NCBI GenBank assembly: GCA_963752855.1
Contig: CAVVZX010000045.1
Location: 124,001-188,000 of the forward strand
Length of the DNA stretch: 64,000 nt
Reading direction: 5' to 3'
DNA from: DATJPW01 sp963752855
Lineage (GTDB): Bacteria; Desulfobacterota; Desulfomonilia; Desulfomonilales; Desulfomonilaceae
Shown: one piece after another, positions 36,613-46,471 of the stretch
How the letters are laid out: each line of letters opens with the position of its first letter
How positions within the stretch are numbered: position 1 is the first letter of the stretch
Translations under genes and position numbers: made by a program
The notes under the pieces: model-generated
Database searches by the model: none
Told to the model about the DNA's origin: nothing
The model's input: only the letters and a program-made list of their open reading frames with translations

Positions 36613-38208
36613 TCAGGGGAGACTGCTTTGCGACGACGGAGATCGAGAGAGAATCTTGATCAGCGGAACACGAAATAACTTTCCTTGAGGTGACACCATT
36701 ACCAGATCGTCGCCGTGATGGAACGGACCGAACAAGTCCCGTTCCGGAGGCGCAAACGATACGTGTTGCGCGTCAAGAAGATTTGGACCGCGTACCAATC
36801 GATTGATGGGCGCCGCATATATCAGTTCAGCCAAAGGAGATTTGTTCAACTCCATTACTGTTCCCCGAAAATAGGTCATACCGGAAGGGAAGCCTGCATT
36901 CGTATATCGGGCCACCACACCACCCAGGAGAGAACCTTTGTTCAGGGCTTTGTCCGGATCGATAATGGACGTCTTCCGCGTATATAGATAATTGGCGGCC
37001 AACCAAACTGTTTTTCCATTCCATTCGCCCTCACTCATGGCGGTCACATGGAGATAGCCCATAGGAACAGTGAAAATAATAACCGCGCGTTTAGCTGCAA
37101 ACGATGCCTTCAAATCTATTCCCAGTACGAGGCGAGTCGTGTTGTCGGCTATCAGGATCACGTTATCATAGACAGGAAAGGTGCTTATTACCGGGGATAC
37201 GTAGGAAGGGACCAAGAAGGATTCTCCGCGATTGGGATCAGTCGGAATGATCCGTCTTATTTCGAGAAAACGGGCTTCATCGCGCAGCAGCGCAAGGAAA
37301 GCCTCGCCGTTTACTCCCAGGCCCAAGATTTGCTGTTTTTCTTCACCCGATATGAGACGACCTCCGTCCTGCCATTCTACGGTCAGGCTGGGTTTATCAA
37401 TCATGGCCCTTATGGGAATTAGATTTCCATAAATGAGAATGATCGCAAGCACTGCCAGAGGGACTGCCAGATTCAGCGCATAATTGAGCTTGCTCGAATA
37501 TGTGCTCCCCTCATCGAATTTTACCGCCGAGTCATACTTTTTTCTTATACCGGCCTTGAGGCGGATGTAACCGATCACCACCTCTATGGCCATTATCACG
37601 GAGAAAAAAGTCATCAGGGCAGTAAATAGATTTACCTGCCAGCCGGCCCAGATAGCGTACACGATGTAGAGGAAATACTTGCTGGTTATGGTAATCCGCG
37701 TTCCCAGACCCATAGCGTTAATAATCACACCGAATCCCACGACAATAAGGTACAAGACCATATATGCGGCCCCAAGCACCGGAGCCACAAGATGATGAAA
37801 AACAGCAGCCATTGCCACAACGAGCATACCAAACTGATCGCAAACCAAATCAGTAAACGCGCCTGACTGCGACGCCTTTCGCGCGTGTCGGGCGAAAACG
37901 CCGTCCAAACCATCACAAATGAGGTGGCCGGCGAGAAACATCACCGCCACCGACGGTTTCCTCACGAAGTAGAGAAACACGCCGGCGAGAAAAGCGATCC
38001 CGGTATACGAAATGGTATCAGGGGCTAATCCTAGTCGTCGGAAAGGCTCGACCAATGATGATAAAATCTTTGTCCTTTTTTCGGCGAACCACGAATGAAC
38101 CCAGCGGTCCTGTCCGAAGTAATTAAAGAAATCCCCGTAGGATCTTGCTTGGGGTTCTTGTGGCGCGTTGTCCGATTGCTTTAGGTTGGTTTGTTCCGTG
38201 TCACGCAT
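36613..38208 (-). CDS. CDP-alcohol phosphatidyltransferase with extra C-terminal domain
   Basis: 531 residues. Residues about 60-250 form the CDP-alcohol phosphotransferase domain with the exact motif D-G-x2-A-R-x8-G-x3-D-x3-D (DGVFARHARKASQSGAFTDLVCD) and about six membrane helices. After one more helix (NLAVPLAVLAIILIYGNLI) a 250-residue beta-rich tail follows with no motif I recognise (VSPVISTFPVYDNVILIADNTTRLVLGID); it may lie in the periplasm. It joins a CDP-diacylglycerol- or CDP-linked alcohol to a lipid head group. The substrate and the role of the tail are unknown. It is 31 bp from the HIT gene. Confidence 0.8.
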   Translation of the reverse strand: MRDTEQTNLKQSDNAPQEPQARSYGDFFNYFGQDRWVHSWFAEKRTKILSSLVEPFRRLGLAPDTISYTGIAFLAGVFLYFVRKPSVAVMFLAGHLICDGLDGVFARHARKASQSGAFTDLVCDQFGMLVVAMAAVFHHLVAPVLGAAYMVLYLIVVGFGVIINAMGLGTRITITSKYFLYIVYAIWAGWQVNLFTALMTFFSVIMAIEVVIGYIRLKAGIRKKYDSAVKFDEGSTYSSKLNYALNLAVPLAVLAIILIYGNLIPIRAMIDKPSLTVEWQDGGRLISGEEKQQILGLGVNGEAFLALLRDEARFLEIRRIIPTDPNRGESFLVPSYVSPVISTFPVYDNVILIADNTTRLVLGIDLKASFAAKRAVIIFTVPMGYLHVTAMSEGEWNGKTVWLAANYLYTRKTSIIDPDKALNKGSLLGGVVARYTNAGFPSGMTYFRGTVMELNKSPLAELIYAAPINRLVRGPNLLDAQHVSFAPPERDLFGPFHHGDDLVMVSPQGKLFRVPLIKILSRSPSSQSSLP

Positions 38209-38239
38209 TCAGGTTTAGCCAATGAAAAAATCAATCCGA

Positions 38240-38665
38240 TTATCCGGATAGCTTGGACTTGATAATATCGGCAGTAGCCGAGACGTCCTTCATGTCACCC
38301 GTAACCGGCTCCCAGGCCGAGATTGTTAGGCCGTCATTCATCCACCTAGGGACAATATGAATATGGAGGTGCGGGACAACCTGGTTGGCGGCTTTCCCAT
38401 TAAGCTGCAAAACGTTCATACCATCAGGAATCAGACTCGCTCCGACGGCTTTTGCGAGTCTGCAGATTACCGAAAAAAGGCGACCATAGGTTTCCTCATC
38501 GATTTCTAGAATATTTCCAAAATGATTCTTAGGAATTACCAGCAGATGTCCCTTATTCAGCGGCGCGATATCCATGAACGCCAGAGTGGCATCATCCTCA
38601 AAGACCTTTGAGCAAGGGATTTCGCCCGCAGCAATCTTGCAGAAAATACAGTCATCTTTTTTCAT
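38240..38665 (-). CDS. HIT family nucleotide hydrolase
   Basis: 141 residues. CIFCKIAAGEIP at the N-terminus gives a zinc-binding Cys pair. The histidine triad is HLHIHIVP (H-x-H-x-H) near residue 98. It hydrolyses purine nucleoside phosphoramidates or dinucleoside polyphosphates. Start ATG 38665. It lies in the same direction as the CDP-alcohol gene with 31 bp between. Confidence 0.93.
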   Translation of the reverse strand: MKKDDCIFCKIAAGEIPCSKVFEDDATLAFMDIAPLNKGHLLVIPKNHFGNILEIDEETYGRLFSVICRLAKAVGASLIPDGMNVLQLNGKAANQVVPHLHIHIVPRWMNDGLTISAWEPVTGDMKDVSATADIIKSKLSG

Positions 38666-38849
38666 TTGGCCTCACCTCACGGCTGTCTCATATGCTCTCC
38701 CGGAATGAAACCAGGGTACGCATTCAGATTGTTTTTACAGTCTCCAAGTCTGGCGAAGGAGTTCGCGGTTTCACCGACTCAGCGGCGGCGCCTTTAACGG
38801 CGGTTTGCGACCCCCTAAAGCCAACATCCCGAGAGTTCTCGAAACACGG

Positions 38850-39816
38850 TTAGTCTGTTATACCCTCGAACAGAGCCGAACTGAGATAGCGTTCCCCCGC
38901 GCTGGGAAGAATAACCACGATCATCTTGTTTCTGAAAACGTTCCTGCTGAGCCAGTCGAGTCGCCGCAACCACTGCGGCCCCGGATGATATGCCGCACAA
39001 CATCCCTTCCCGGCGTGCCAGCAGGCGCGCATATTCTATTGACTCTTCACTCGAAACGAGCTGAACATCGTCAATTATGCTCAAATCAAGTATCTCGGGA
39101 ATAAAGCCTGCGCCAATACCTTGTATTTTGTGGGGGCCCGGCATGGGGTCTTTCCCCTGCAAAGTCTGAGTGATTATCGGGCTTTCCGCAGGCTCCACAG
39201 CGACCGAGTAAATCTTTTTGCCTTTTTTGTTTCTTATAAACCGCGAGATCCCTGTGATTGTCCCCCCGGTTCCTACTCCGCTGACCAGGACGTCCACTTG
39301 GCCGTTCGTTTCCTCCCATAGTTCCGGTCCTGTCGTCTCTTCATGAGCTTTCACGTTGGCAGGATTCTTGAACTGCTGCGGCATAAAATACTTGTCAGGT
39401 GCGGAGGTTAGCATTCCTTCCGCCTTTTCCACAGTCCCTCTCATGCCTTTGGAGCCTTCCGTGAGAACGAGTTTGGCCCCAAACATTTTGAGGACCTTTC
39501 GTCTTTCGATACTCATAGTATCGGGCATAACAAGCGTGAGCGGATAGCCTTTTATCGCGCAGACGTAAGCGAGGCCGATTCCGGTGTTTCCGCTAGTAGG
39601 TTCGATGATTTCAACGCCCGGTTTAAGCAGGCCCCTTTCTTCCGCATCACGGATCATATACACGCCGATGCGGTCTTTCACGGAATAAGCCGGGTTTCGG
39701 CCTTCCACTTTCGCCAGCACAATGGCGTCGGTCTTTCCGCAGATCTTGTTCAATTTTACTAGTGGGGTTCTGCCCACTGCATCTTCGTTATCGGCGAAAT
39801 ATCTGTTCATGCTCAA
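38850..39816 (-). CDS. cysK: Cysteine synthase A, +1 frameshift near C-terminus
   Basis: PLP-dependent O-acetylserine sulfhydrylase. The PLP Lys is in NPAYSVKDRIG; also PTSGNTGIGLA, GTGGTITG and SSGAAVVAA. The first frame drifts after QQERFQ. One base over, NKMIVVILPSAGERYLSSALFEGI ends at 38850 and is the conserved C-terminus. The total is about 322 residues. It makes cysteine from O-acetylserine and sulfide. Confidence 0.93.
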
Positions 39817-40161
39817 TCCTCATTGTCAAAGGGGGCGAGACGGATGGCTGCTCGTCACTGTCCTATTATGACGGAAAGCCCGCATCGGCCGGCTTTGACC
39901 ATTCTAAGTGAAAGGTCTAAATCGCTGTCCTGCGTGGTAATATTACTTCGTTTCCGCTCAGGGTTACAACCGTCTAAGCCTCCATAATTGTCGAGGCTCG
40001 AAATTTCAACGAAAACGCTTGCCACATACATAAAATCGTTGACAGAGCGGCCGGTACCTGCTTTTTTGATGAAATACCTCTATTCGAGGTTCTCCATGAT
40101 ATGCTATTATATATTCTGAAATAGTGTAAGGAAAACAGCGACAACCTCCGGCGCCGTAAGG
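39817..40161. other. Intergenic region with possible promoter
   Basis: 345 bp between the divergent cysK and the unknown gene at 40162. A TTGACA lies near 40049, and the AT-rich GATATGCTATTATATATTC near 40100 could contain a -10 for the plus strand; the pairing is not convincing. No gene is seen. Confidence 0.35.
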
Positions 40162-41011
40162 ATGGAAGCGGCCGTTAATGCGATTGCTTCCCCCGGTGAG
40201 CGGAAAGTGATTTTTGCGTCCATAGGTAACTCTTTCTTCATGAAGCCGACTGACAAGACAAATAAGCCCACAGATCAGCTTGCCTCCGAAACTGAAGAAG
40301 GCCCGGTAAGAAAGGTAAGGACCGATCAGATTCTGGCGGACCTACGGGCAGGACTTCGCACCAGAGGTTTCTTGAACAAGTATGGTCTGACTATGGGTGA
40401 ATTCGAGCGACTTCTGAAGAAAATGATCCAAAAGGGCATATTCAGTAGAGAAGAATATATTGCTTGGAAAGCGAGTCGGAGATTGGATGCGCCCACCGCC
40501 GATCCTTACTTGGCCGATAGCGACGGCCCAAGCGCCGGAGGCGACCGGAAAACGGCAAGGAATTACTACGTATGTGATAAAGGACCCGGAAAAGAACGAT
40601 TCCTGGGCCCTAAAATTGTTCTCGACACAAAGAAATCAAATGCAGGGGGCGGCTTTCAAAGTAGACCTTCACGGAAGAAGATATTCTTTCGTTGTCGAGG
40701 AAATGTTGTTTCGGGGCCCGGTTAATATGCTGCCGGGGGTGATCGCAGCGAAGCCGGGAACAAAAGATAAGCGGGAAGAGGCGATCGAGTTCATATCCGA
40801 GCACGGATGGGCCGCTTATCTTGAAAGCCGCGCCATTGAAGCAAACGTAGGTGGAGCTACCACCGACGAACCGCAAAAAGCGCGTCTGGTTTTACTGCAT
40901 TGCCGTAACAACACGTTCCTTGCAGCGCTTCATACCCCCGCTCCTGCGATCAATTTGTATGTGGGATCTTCCCTCGACAAGCATAAAGAGCCGACTCGCC
41001 AAAAGCGTTGA
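40162..41011 (+). CDS. Hypothetical protein, frameshifted
   Basis: Soluble protein of about 280 residues whose frame changes near 40550. The N-terminal half (KPTDKTNKPTDQLASETEEGPVRKVRTDQILADLRAGLRTRGFLNKYGLTMGEFERLLKKMIQKGIFSREEYIAWK) looks like a small helical DNA- or protein-binding unit. The C-terminal half (ITTYVIKDPEKNDSWALKLFS, YSFVVEEMLFRG, LPGVIAAKPG, AAYLESRAIEANVGG) is beta-rich. I do not recognise a family. ATG 40240 (MKPTDK) is an alternative start. No partner genes. Confidence 0.5.
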
Positions 41012-41045
41012 CACCAGCTCACTGACTCTTTGATCCAGCAGAGAA

Positions 41046-41786
41046 TTAAGAACCGTATTGGGTACCAGAGTAGCGCGTGGGATCGGCGACACCGGCCTCC
41101 AGGAAACCCCTCTTGCGAATGAGACAACTCTCGCAGTGGCCGCAGGCTCGTCCCGCAGGATCGGGATCGTAGCACGAGTGGGTAAGACCGTAATCGAGCC
41201 CCAATTCTGCGCCACGGCGGATGATTTCCGCTTTGGTCAAGTGAATCAACGGGGTATGAATTCGAACAGTTAGTTCGCCTTCGATCGCTTTCTTGATGCC
41301 AAGATTAGCTGTTTTTTCGAAAGCCGCTATGTACTCCGGCCGGCAGTCCGGATAGCCTGAATAGTCGAGAGCGTTAACTCCAATAAATATATCCGCGGCC
41401 CCCAGAACTTCGGCCCAGGCCACAGCGAACGCCAGGAAAATGGTGTTACGCGCCGGAACATATGTCACTGGTATTCCACTGCCGATTTCTTCGGGATTCA
41501 TATCCTTGGGGACGTCAATGTCGGAAGTCAGCGCAGAGCCGCCAATTTGACCCAGGGGCAACTCCAGCACAAGGCGCCTTGCGACCCCTATTGCGTGGGA
41601 GACTCGATCGGCGGCTTCCAGTTCAATGGCGTGACGTTGCTGGTATCGAAAAGTGAGCGCGTTGAGTTGATAACCTTCACTCTTGGCAATAGCGAGACAC
41701 GTGGCCGAGTCGATTCCGCCGGAAAGTAGGACCACAGCCTCCTTTAATTGCGATATGGCGCCTGTCAAGTTGTCCTCAAAAGCCAA
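41046..41786 (-). CDS. queC: 7-cyano-7-deazaguanine synthase
   Basis: Queuosine/archaeosine precursor synthesis: ATP-dependent conversion of 7-carboxy-7-deazaguanine to preQ0. 246 residues. P-loop VVLLSGGIDSAT; zinc-binding Cys cluster CYDPDPAGRACGHCESCLIRK. Also VPARNTIFLAFA and DYSGYPDCR. It is 28 bp downstream of the extended arsS end, in the same direction, probably co-transcribed. Other que genes are not in the window. Confidence 0.93.
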   Translation of the reverse strand: MAFEDNLTGAISQLKEAVVLLSGGIDSATCLAIAKSEGYQLNALTFRYQQRHAIELEAADRVSHAIGVARRLVLELPLGQIGGSALTSDIDVPKDMNPEEIGSGIPVTYVPARNTIFLAFAVAWAEVLGAADIFIGVNALDYSGYPDCRPEYIAAFEKTANLGIKKAIEGELTVRIHTPLIHLTKAEIIRRGAELGLDYGLTHSCYDPDPAGRACGHCESCLIRKRGFLEAGVADPTRYSGTQYGS

Positions 41787-41804
41787 TTGTCGTCCCCGAA
41801 CCGA

Positions 41805-41837
41805 GCCTGAAACTCAGGCGGCGATTGAGCCGCCTCA
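41805..41837 (-). promoter_or_regulatory. Candidate bacterial SECIS element at the arsS 3' end
   Basis: UGA at 41837-41835 is followed after 15 bases by GCCTGA, a GTT loop (41813-41811) and TCAGGC, a perfect 6-bp stem. The loop starts G-T, as in the classical bacterial SECIS loop, and 21 bases separate UGA from the loop. The stem includes the downstream stop codon. A competing GGCGGC/GCCGCC stem directly after the UGA weakens the assignment. It could instead be a weak terminator. Confidence 0.5.
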
Positions 41838-42824
41838 AGTGAAGCCGGATCCCGCGGTGCAGGCATAGCAATGGTCAGATACTGCAATGGGACTTCCCGG
41901 CGGGGGAGGGGAGTTCACCTCGGAAATGTGTTTTCTAATACCTCCGGCCGGGATTGCTTCAGCCTGATTGAAATCGCAATCGTATAAATAACCGTCCCAA
42001 GACACCGAAATAAGAGTACGGCACATGAGCTTATCTATCGCACAGTGATTAAAAGCGGATACGAGTTTCCCCATATATTTTTCGAAATTGCCCGATTCGA
42101 CCAGCCACTGTCGAAATCTACCCAAGGGGACGTTTGCAAAGGTATAGAGGCTCGTGAAAACAATCCCCCATTTTCTTTCCAGATCCGAGCGAAATTTTTC
42201 TTCAGCCTGCTTTTGCGACGCCGGCAGAAACGCTCCCGTAGGATTGCAGACAAGGTTTAATTCCAGGCCGGAGCTGGGGTCTCCATATCCTAAGGCATTC
42301 AACCGTCTGAGGGTCGCAAGACTTTTCTCCCAGCTTCCGTTCCCGCGTTGAGCTTCCAATTGAGTCGCGTTCAGAGAAGGCAAAGACGCAACCAGCGCTA
42401 CTCGGCTGTCCGTGAGCACGTTCAGTAGCCGATCAGTATCGCGCTCGTAAAGCGCGGTCAAATTGGTGCGCAACATAATCCGAGGCGCCAGTGGAGAAAA
42501 CTGTTCGATCATCTGCGCCAGATTAGGATTCAACTCCGGCGCTCCTCCCGTTATGTCAATCACCTGGAATTTGGTTCTTTTAGCGAAATTGACAACCTGT
42601 TCTACTGTTTCCCGGTCCATGATTTCTGCGCGGTCAGGCCCGGCCCCCAGATGGCAGTGTTTACACACCTGGTTGCAGAGGAAACCCACATTCACCTGCA
42701 AGGTGGTGGTCTCAGAGCGGGTCAAGTTGAGCCCGAACTGAGAAAGCGTCATCGAGAACGGCTGGATGCCTTCGGGGTTAAATTTTGTGGAACTCGGGTC
42801 AGTACCCATTGTTAGGTCCCGCAC
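41814..42824 (-). CDS. arsS: Arsenosugar biosynthesis radical SAM protein ArsS, candidate selenoprotein
   Basis: Radical SAM enzyme (ArsS/TIGR04167-type) thought to link adenosyl to methylated arsenic. Cluster motif CNQVCKHCHLGAGPDR; GGAPELNP and a C-terminal Cys-rich region with CAIDKLMCR. The frame reaches a TGA at codon 330 (41837-41835) right after the motif HCYACTAGSGFT. In the family this motif continues to a Cys followed by Gly. Reading the TGA as selenocysteine gives U-G-G-S-I-A-A and then a second TGA at 41814. A SECIS-like hairpin follows. From memory, TIGR04167 was named for a Sec-containing variant. The GTG start at 42824 is not certain; ATG 42809 is possible. Confidence 0.85.
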
Positions 42825-42835
42825 CTGATATCAAT

Positions 42836-43168
42836 TCACATGGACATCTTCTTGGCAATATTGCGCATTTGCAGACCATGGACAAGCGACGCGCCACCTC
42901 GAATTGATACCGCAACATGGAGCGCTTCCGTCATCTCGGCCAAATTTGAGCCTTTTTCCAGGCACGCCTGAGTGTAGGCGTCTATACAATACGGGCATTG
43001 AATAGTATGGGCTACGGCCAGCGCGATGAGAGCTTTCTCGCGTTCGCTCAGGTTCCCTTCGGCGAAGACCGCGGAATAGTAATCGAAAAATTTCTTTGCC
43101 AATTCGGAAGCCTCTTCGCCAATTTCGGAGAATTTCGGCAGGTCTTTGGGATCATAATAAGCGTCCAT
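42836..43168 (-). CDS. AhpD-like carboxymuconolactone decarboxylase family protein (ArsS-associated)
   Basis: 110 residues. The AhpD-like thiol pair is CPYC in HTIQCPYCIDAYTQACLEKG, with the upstream ALAVAH. Such a peroxidase-like protein is a regular neighbour of arsS; here it lies 11 bp upstream in the same operon. It is predicted to handle a thiol-dependent redox step in arsenosugar formation. Cysteines, not selenocysteine, are used here. The start ATG follows GAAAGGATGACTC. Confidence 0.88.
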   Translation of the reverse strand: MDAYYDPKDLPKFSEIGEEASELAKKFFDYYSAVFAEGNLSEREKALIALAVAHTIQCPYCIDAYTQACLEKGSNLAEMTEALHVAVSIRGGASLVHGLQMRNIAKKMSM

Positions 43169-43216
43169 GAGTCATCCTTTCGTCGTAAATCGGGAAATTC
43201 TGAAAAGCATAAGGCA

Positions 43217-43522
43217 TTATTTCTTCAATTCAGCGATCATCTCCTCAACTTCATCGGCCCCTTCCTCGTAATTGTCTTGCTCATCAGGTTGAAGTTCTTT
43301 CAAAAGCCTTAGGAATTCTCCCGCATGAACAACCTCTTCCCGAGCAATATCCAAAAGCACTTTCTTGGCGAGTTCGTTGTCAGTGGATTCGGCAAGCTGC
43401 TCGTACAATTGGATCGCCTCGTACTCCGCGGCTATTGAGTAGCGTATTGCTCTAACAAGTTCCGAATGAGTGACCTTCCTGTCATTGGCCAGTCCCGAAA
43501 AACTGTCTCCAAATTCCGGCAT
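43217..43522 (-). CDS. Encapsulated-ferritin-like / rubrerythrin-type protein
   Basis: 101 residues with two helices. Iron ligands: Glu in SIAAEYEAIQLYEQL and the Glu-x2-His in DIAREEVVHAGEFLRLL. This matches EncFtn-like ferritins, which form iron-oxidising decamers and are normally loaded into an encapsulin shell. The Glu-rich tail (EQDNYEEGADEVEEMI) is typical, but there is no encapsulin-targeting peptide, and no encapsulin gene is in the window. It leads the operon with ahpD-like, arsS and queC. Confidence 0.8.
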   Translation of the reverse strand: MPEFGDSFSGLANDRKVTHSELVRAIRYSIAAEYEAIQLYEQLAESTDNELAKKVLLDIAREEVVHAGEFLRLLKELQPDEQDNYEEGADEVEEMIAELKK

Positions 43523-43602
43523 AGCGACACACCTCCCCCAAGTTCATTACAAAGATTGCGCATCTGCTCTATGTAATAGATTAATTGATTCGCGAATGCG
43601 GT

Positions 43603-44524
43603 TCAAGGATTTCCGACAAGGCCCGGTTCCTGTTTGACTTGATCGCGTAGATAATCAAGGAATGCCGAGCAGAGGGGTGAGATGCCGCGGCCCCTTCGCT
43701 GAATCAAATACAGTGGCCGGCAAAAGCGGACACCGTCAATTTTGACTGTGGCCAGGAGGTCTCGCTCCAGGTCCTCAGCGATTGCCTGAAGTGACAAGAT
43801 CGATATTCCGATGCGGGCTTTAATGGCTTGCCGGACAGCTTCGGTACTCCCCATTTCCGCCACAACAAGTAATTTTGAGACATCGAATCCGCTTTCCTCG
43901 AGAATACGAGACATCACCATGCGACTGCCGGAGCCGCTTTCTCTAAGTATAAACGGCTCCGTCGCCAGTTGATCGACACGAATCGCTGGATTTCGACGAC
44001 CACGTGTGTTCAGGAAACACTGCCAAGACTAATTCGTCTGAAAACAGCTCCTCGGAAACAAGCCGACGATCGCTGGGCAAGGAACCGACAATGCCGGCCT
44101 CGAGGTCTCCCTGCAGCACCTGATCACTTATTCCAGCGGTATCACCAATCCGTACTGTAATCCTGATCGCAGGGTGATGCGCTTTGAACGCGCCGATAAA
44201 TTTGGGCAGAACATAATTTCCCGGGATAGTGCTTGCTCCGAGAATCAGATGCCCCGACAGATGACCCTTAAACTGTTCGAGGCTTTGTATGGCTTCCTCA
44301 CGCAAGCGTATAATGTTTCGCGCATATTGATAGAAAACTCTCCCGGCCGGAGTTGGCAGGACTTCGCGGCCGAGCCTGTCGAGCAGTCTTTCCTTAAGCG
44401 TCTCTTCGAGGATGCGCATGTGCTCGCTTACCGTCGGTTGAGCAAGTGAAAGGTTTTTGGCAGCCTTGGTGAAGCTTTTCAGTTCAACCACTTTGCAAAA
44501 TATTTCCAGCCGGCGAATATCCAT
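43603..44524 (-). CDS. LysR-family transcription regulator, +1 frameshift
   Basis: N-terminal winged helix-turn-helix (MDIRRLEIFCKVVELKSFTKAAKNLSLAQPTVSEHMRILE) followed by a substrate-binding domain (LILGASTIPGNYVLPKF). The frame is lost near 43945 and resumes as VMSRILEESGFDVSKLLVVAEMGSTEAVRQAIKARIGISILS. The total of about 306 residues is normal. CysB/CbbR-like; the effector is unknown. It lies 80 bp upstream of the ferritin-like gene in the same direction and could control that operon. Confidence 0.85.
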
Positions 44525-44689
44525 AACGAGATTCCCTAGTTTTGCTGGTCAATTGATAAGTTGGACCGAATATAAAGTCAAGCCGTGCGTCGGTGCGTAC
44601 CCATTCACTTAAAAGTGGGTATACGCCATTCGGGGCAAACCCAAGCGTGACCAAATTTTGAGCCCACGCACAAGTGAATGGTCGCGCGG

Positions 44690-45529
44690 CTATTCCGTAG
44701 TCCTGCCAGCCCCGCGGCGGTTGATCGGGTAATTACCCAAGGCCCCGATGAACGGAAGGACCAGTATTCTAGGGAGGGTTAGAAGCCCAGGGTCACGGAA
44801 CTGATTCAGCCCAATGGTCATGCCATCATGCCCGAGAGAAGGTTGCGCACGGTAAGTTCCCATCAGCCGGTCCCACCAAGGCATATTGAAACCGAAGTTG
44901 CTGTTGGTCTCGACGGGGAATATGGAATGATGAACTCTGTGCATATCGGGAGTTACCACAATCAGGCGAAGAAACCGATCCAAACCGAGTGGAAGTCTTA
45001 TGTTCCCGTGATTGAACATGGATGTAGCGTTCAGAAGGACCTCAAAGATCAAGACAGCTACAGCGGGCGCGCCTAACACAGCGACAGAGGCCACCTTGAT
45101 CAACATGGAAAGCAATATTTCTATGGGGTGGAAGCGCGTCCCGGTCGTCACGTCAATATCCATATCCGCATGGTGCATCATGTGTAATCGCCAAAATGCG
45201 GGCACAGCGTGAAACATCACGTGCTGAAGGTATATGACAAAGTCCAATGCGATTACCGACAGGGCTATCGCCATCCAGTAAGGGACACGAATGCTGTTAA
45301 ACAGCCCCCAGCCGTGTTGCGAAGCATACAAGGCCATAGTAATGGCCGCAGCGCCGAAAATGAGACGTAAGAGAGCGGTGTTTATAATGATTATTCCAAC
45401 ATTGGCAAACCAACGAGCAGGTTTGGAAGTTGTAAGCGAGCGGCGTGGGGCTGCCAATTCGCCCAATGCCACGCATCCGAAGACGCCGACAAAAAAAATC
45501 AGCCGTATTGCGGATTCGTTTTCAGTCAT
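44690..45529 (-). CDS. Fatty acid hydroxylase superfamily (sterol-desaturase-like) membrane enzyme
   Basis: 279 residues from ATG 45529 (upstream codons read on without conserved sequence). About six membrane helices and the three His boxes of diiron enzymes: HVMFHAVPAFWRLHMMHH and HRVHHS, with the HGN motif in FNHGNIRLP. It oxidises a membrane lipid using O2 in known relatives, which is odd for a strict anaerobe. Soluble partner unknown. Confidence 0.85.
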   Translation of the reverse strand: MTENESAIRLIFFVGVFGCVALGELAAPRRSLTTSKPARWFANVGIIIINTALLRLIFGAAAITMALYASQHGWGLFNSIRVPYWMAIALSVIALDFVIYLQHVMFHAVPAFWRLHMMHHADMDIDVTTGTRFHPIEILLSMLIKVASVAVLGAPAVAVLIFEVLLNATSMFNHGNIRLPLGLDRFLRLIVVTPDMHRVHHSIFPVETNSNFGFNMPWWDRLMGTYRAQPSLGHDGMTIGLNQFRDPGLLTLPRILVLPFIGALGNYPINRRGAGRTTE

Positions 45530-45664
45530 TGATGGCTCTGCAAATCTTGGAGGGGGTTGAATTATCCTGCGATCAACCAATGCGGCGCCTCGCCGCGGGC
45601 TGCGCAATTACGCGACCAAACGTGGAGAACTTTGATCCAACGTTAGACTATGATTAGGTCAATT

Positions 45665-46367
45665 TCAGCGAATTATATTGAAAAACCGGCCCAATCGATT
45701 CACGTGGGAGACGCGGAAACCTGCAACCTGTTCTTCTGCTGTAGGCCTATTGTCCCATGGAGACGAATAATAGATGAGGAACGCTTCTCCTTTGACATCC
45801 TTCACGGGAACAAATCCCCAGAATCGGCTATCCTGACTGAAATCTCGGTTATCGCCCATCACGAACAGGTGGTCCTTTGGCACTGTGACCGGACCGTAAT
45901 TATCTCTCGGGACTGTCGTACCGCGGGGCGATCGCTTTAGTCAATGTTCGTGTCTGGGGAATCACCAGTTCCTTGCCATTGACGAAAACGTGCTTGTTGC
46001 GAACTTCGACGGTATCGCCCCCGACCGCGACCACTCGCTTGATGAAGTCCTTGGTGCGATCTTCCGGGTAAATGAATACAATAACATCTCCGGTCTCGGG
46101 GTCTTTGAAATGAGGCCATCTCGCGTCCGTAAACGGAATGCGAATGCCGTAGATGAACTTACTGACTAGGATGTGATCGCCCACTAACAAGGTGGGCTCC
46201 ATGGAACTGGACGGGATCTTAAACGCCTGCACCAAGAGAGCTCGTATGAGAATGGCCAGAATTATGGCAACGACGAGAGCTTCCGAGTACTCCTGGAAAA
46301 TGTTCCTATTTGATTTTTCTTTGATTTCTGCAGATTGCTCAACGTCCTTTTTTGTCATCGCACTCAC
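45665..46367 (-). CDS. lepB: Signal peptidase I, +1 frameshift
   Basis: Cleaves signal peptides of exported proteins. Ser nucleophile in IPSSSMEPTLLVGD and general-base Lys in DFIKRVVAVGGD. After YDSP the frame stops at a TAA. One base over, RDNYGPVTVPKDHLFVMGDNRDFSQDSRFWGFVP holds the conserved box E and continues to 45665. One extra C in a CCC run near 45907 explains it. The total of about 230 residues is normal. One N-terminal membrane anchor (ALVVAIILAILIRALLV). Confidence 0.92.
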
Positions 46368-46471
46368 TTTGTGACACCGGTTCTTTTACAGCTGTTCTTT
46401 TCCGACGCGAAATAATGATCGTGATCGATTTTTATAAAGCATTAACCGATTCGTGTAAAGTTACGCAAATC

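Noticed and set aside
42836..43168. AhpD-like protein as a selenoprotein
   Set aside because: Both active-site positions are Cys codons and no in-frame TGA occurs within the gene.
43217..43522. Encapsulin nanocompartment locus
   Set aside because: The ferritin-like cargo gene is present, but no shell protein gene or targeting peptide is in the window.
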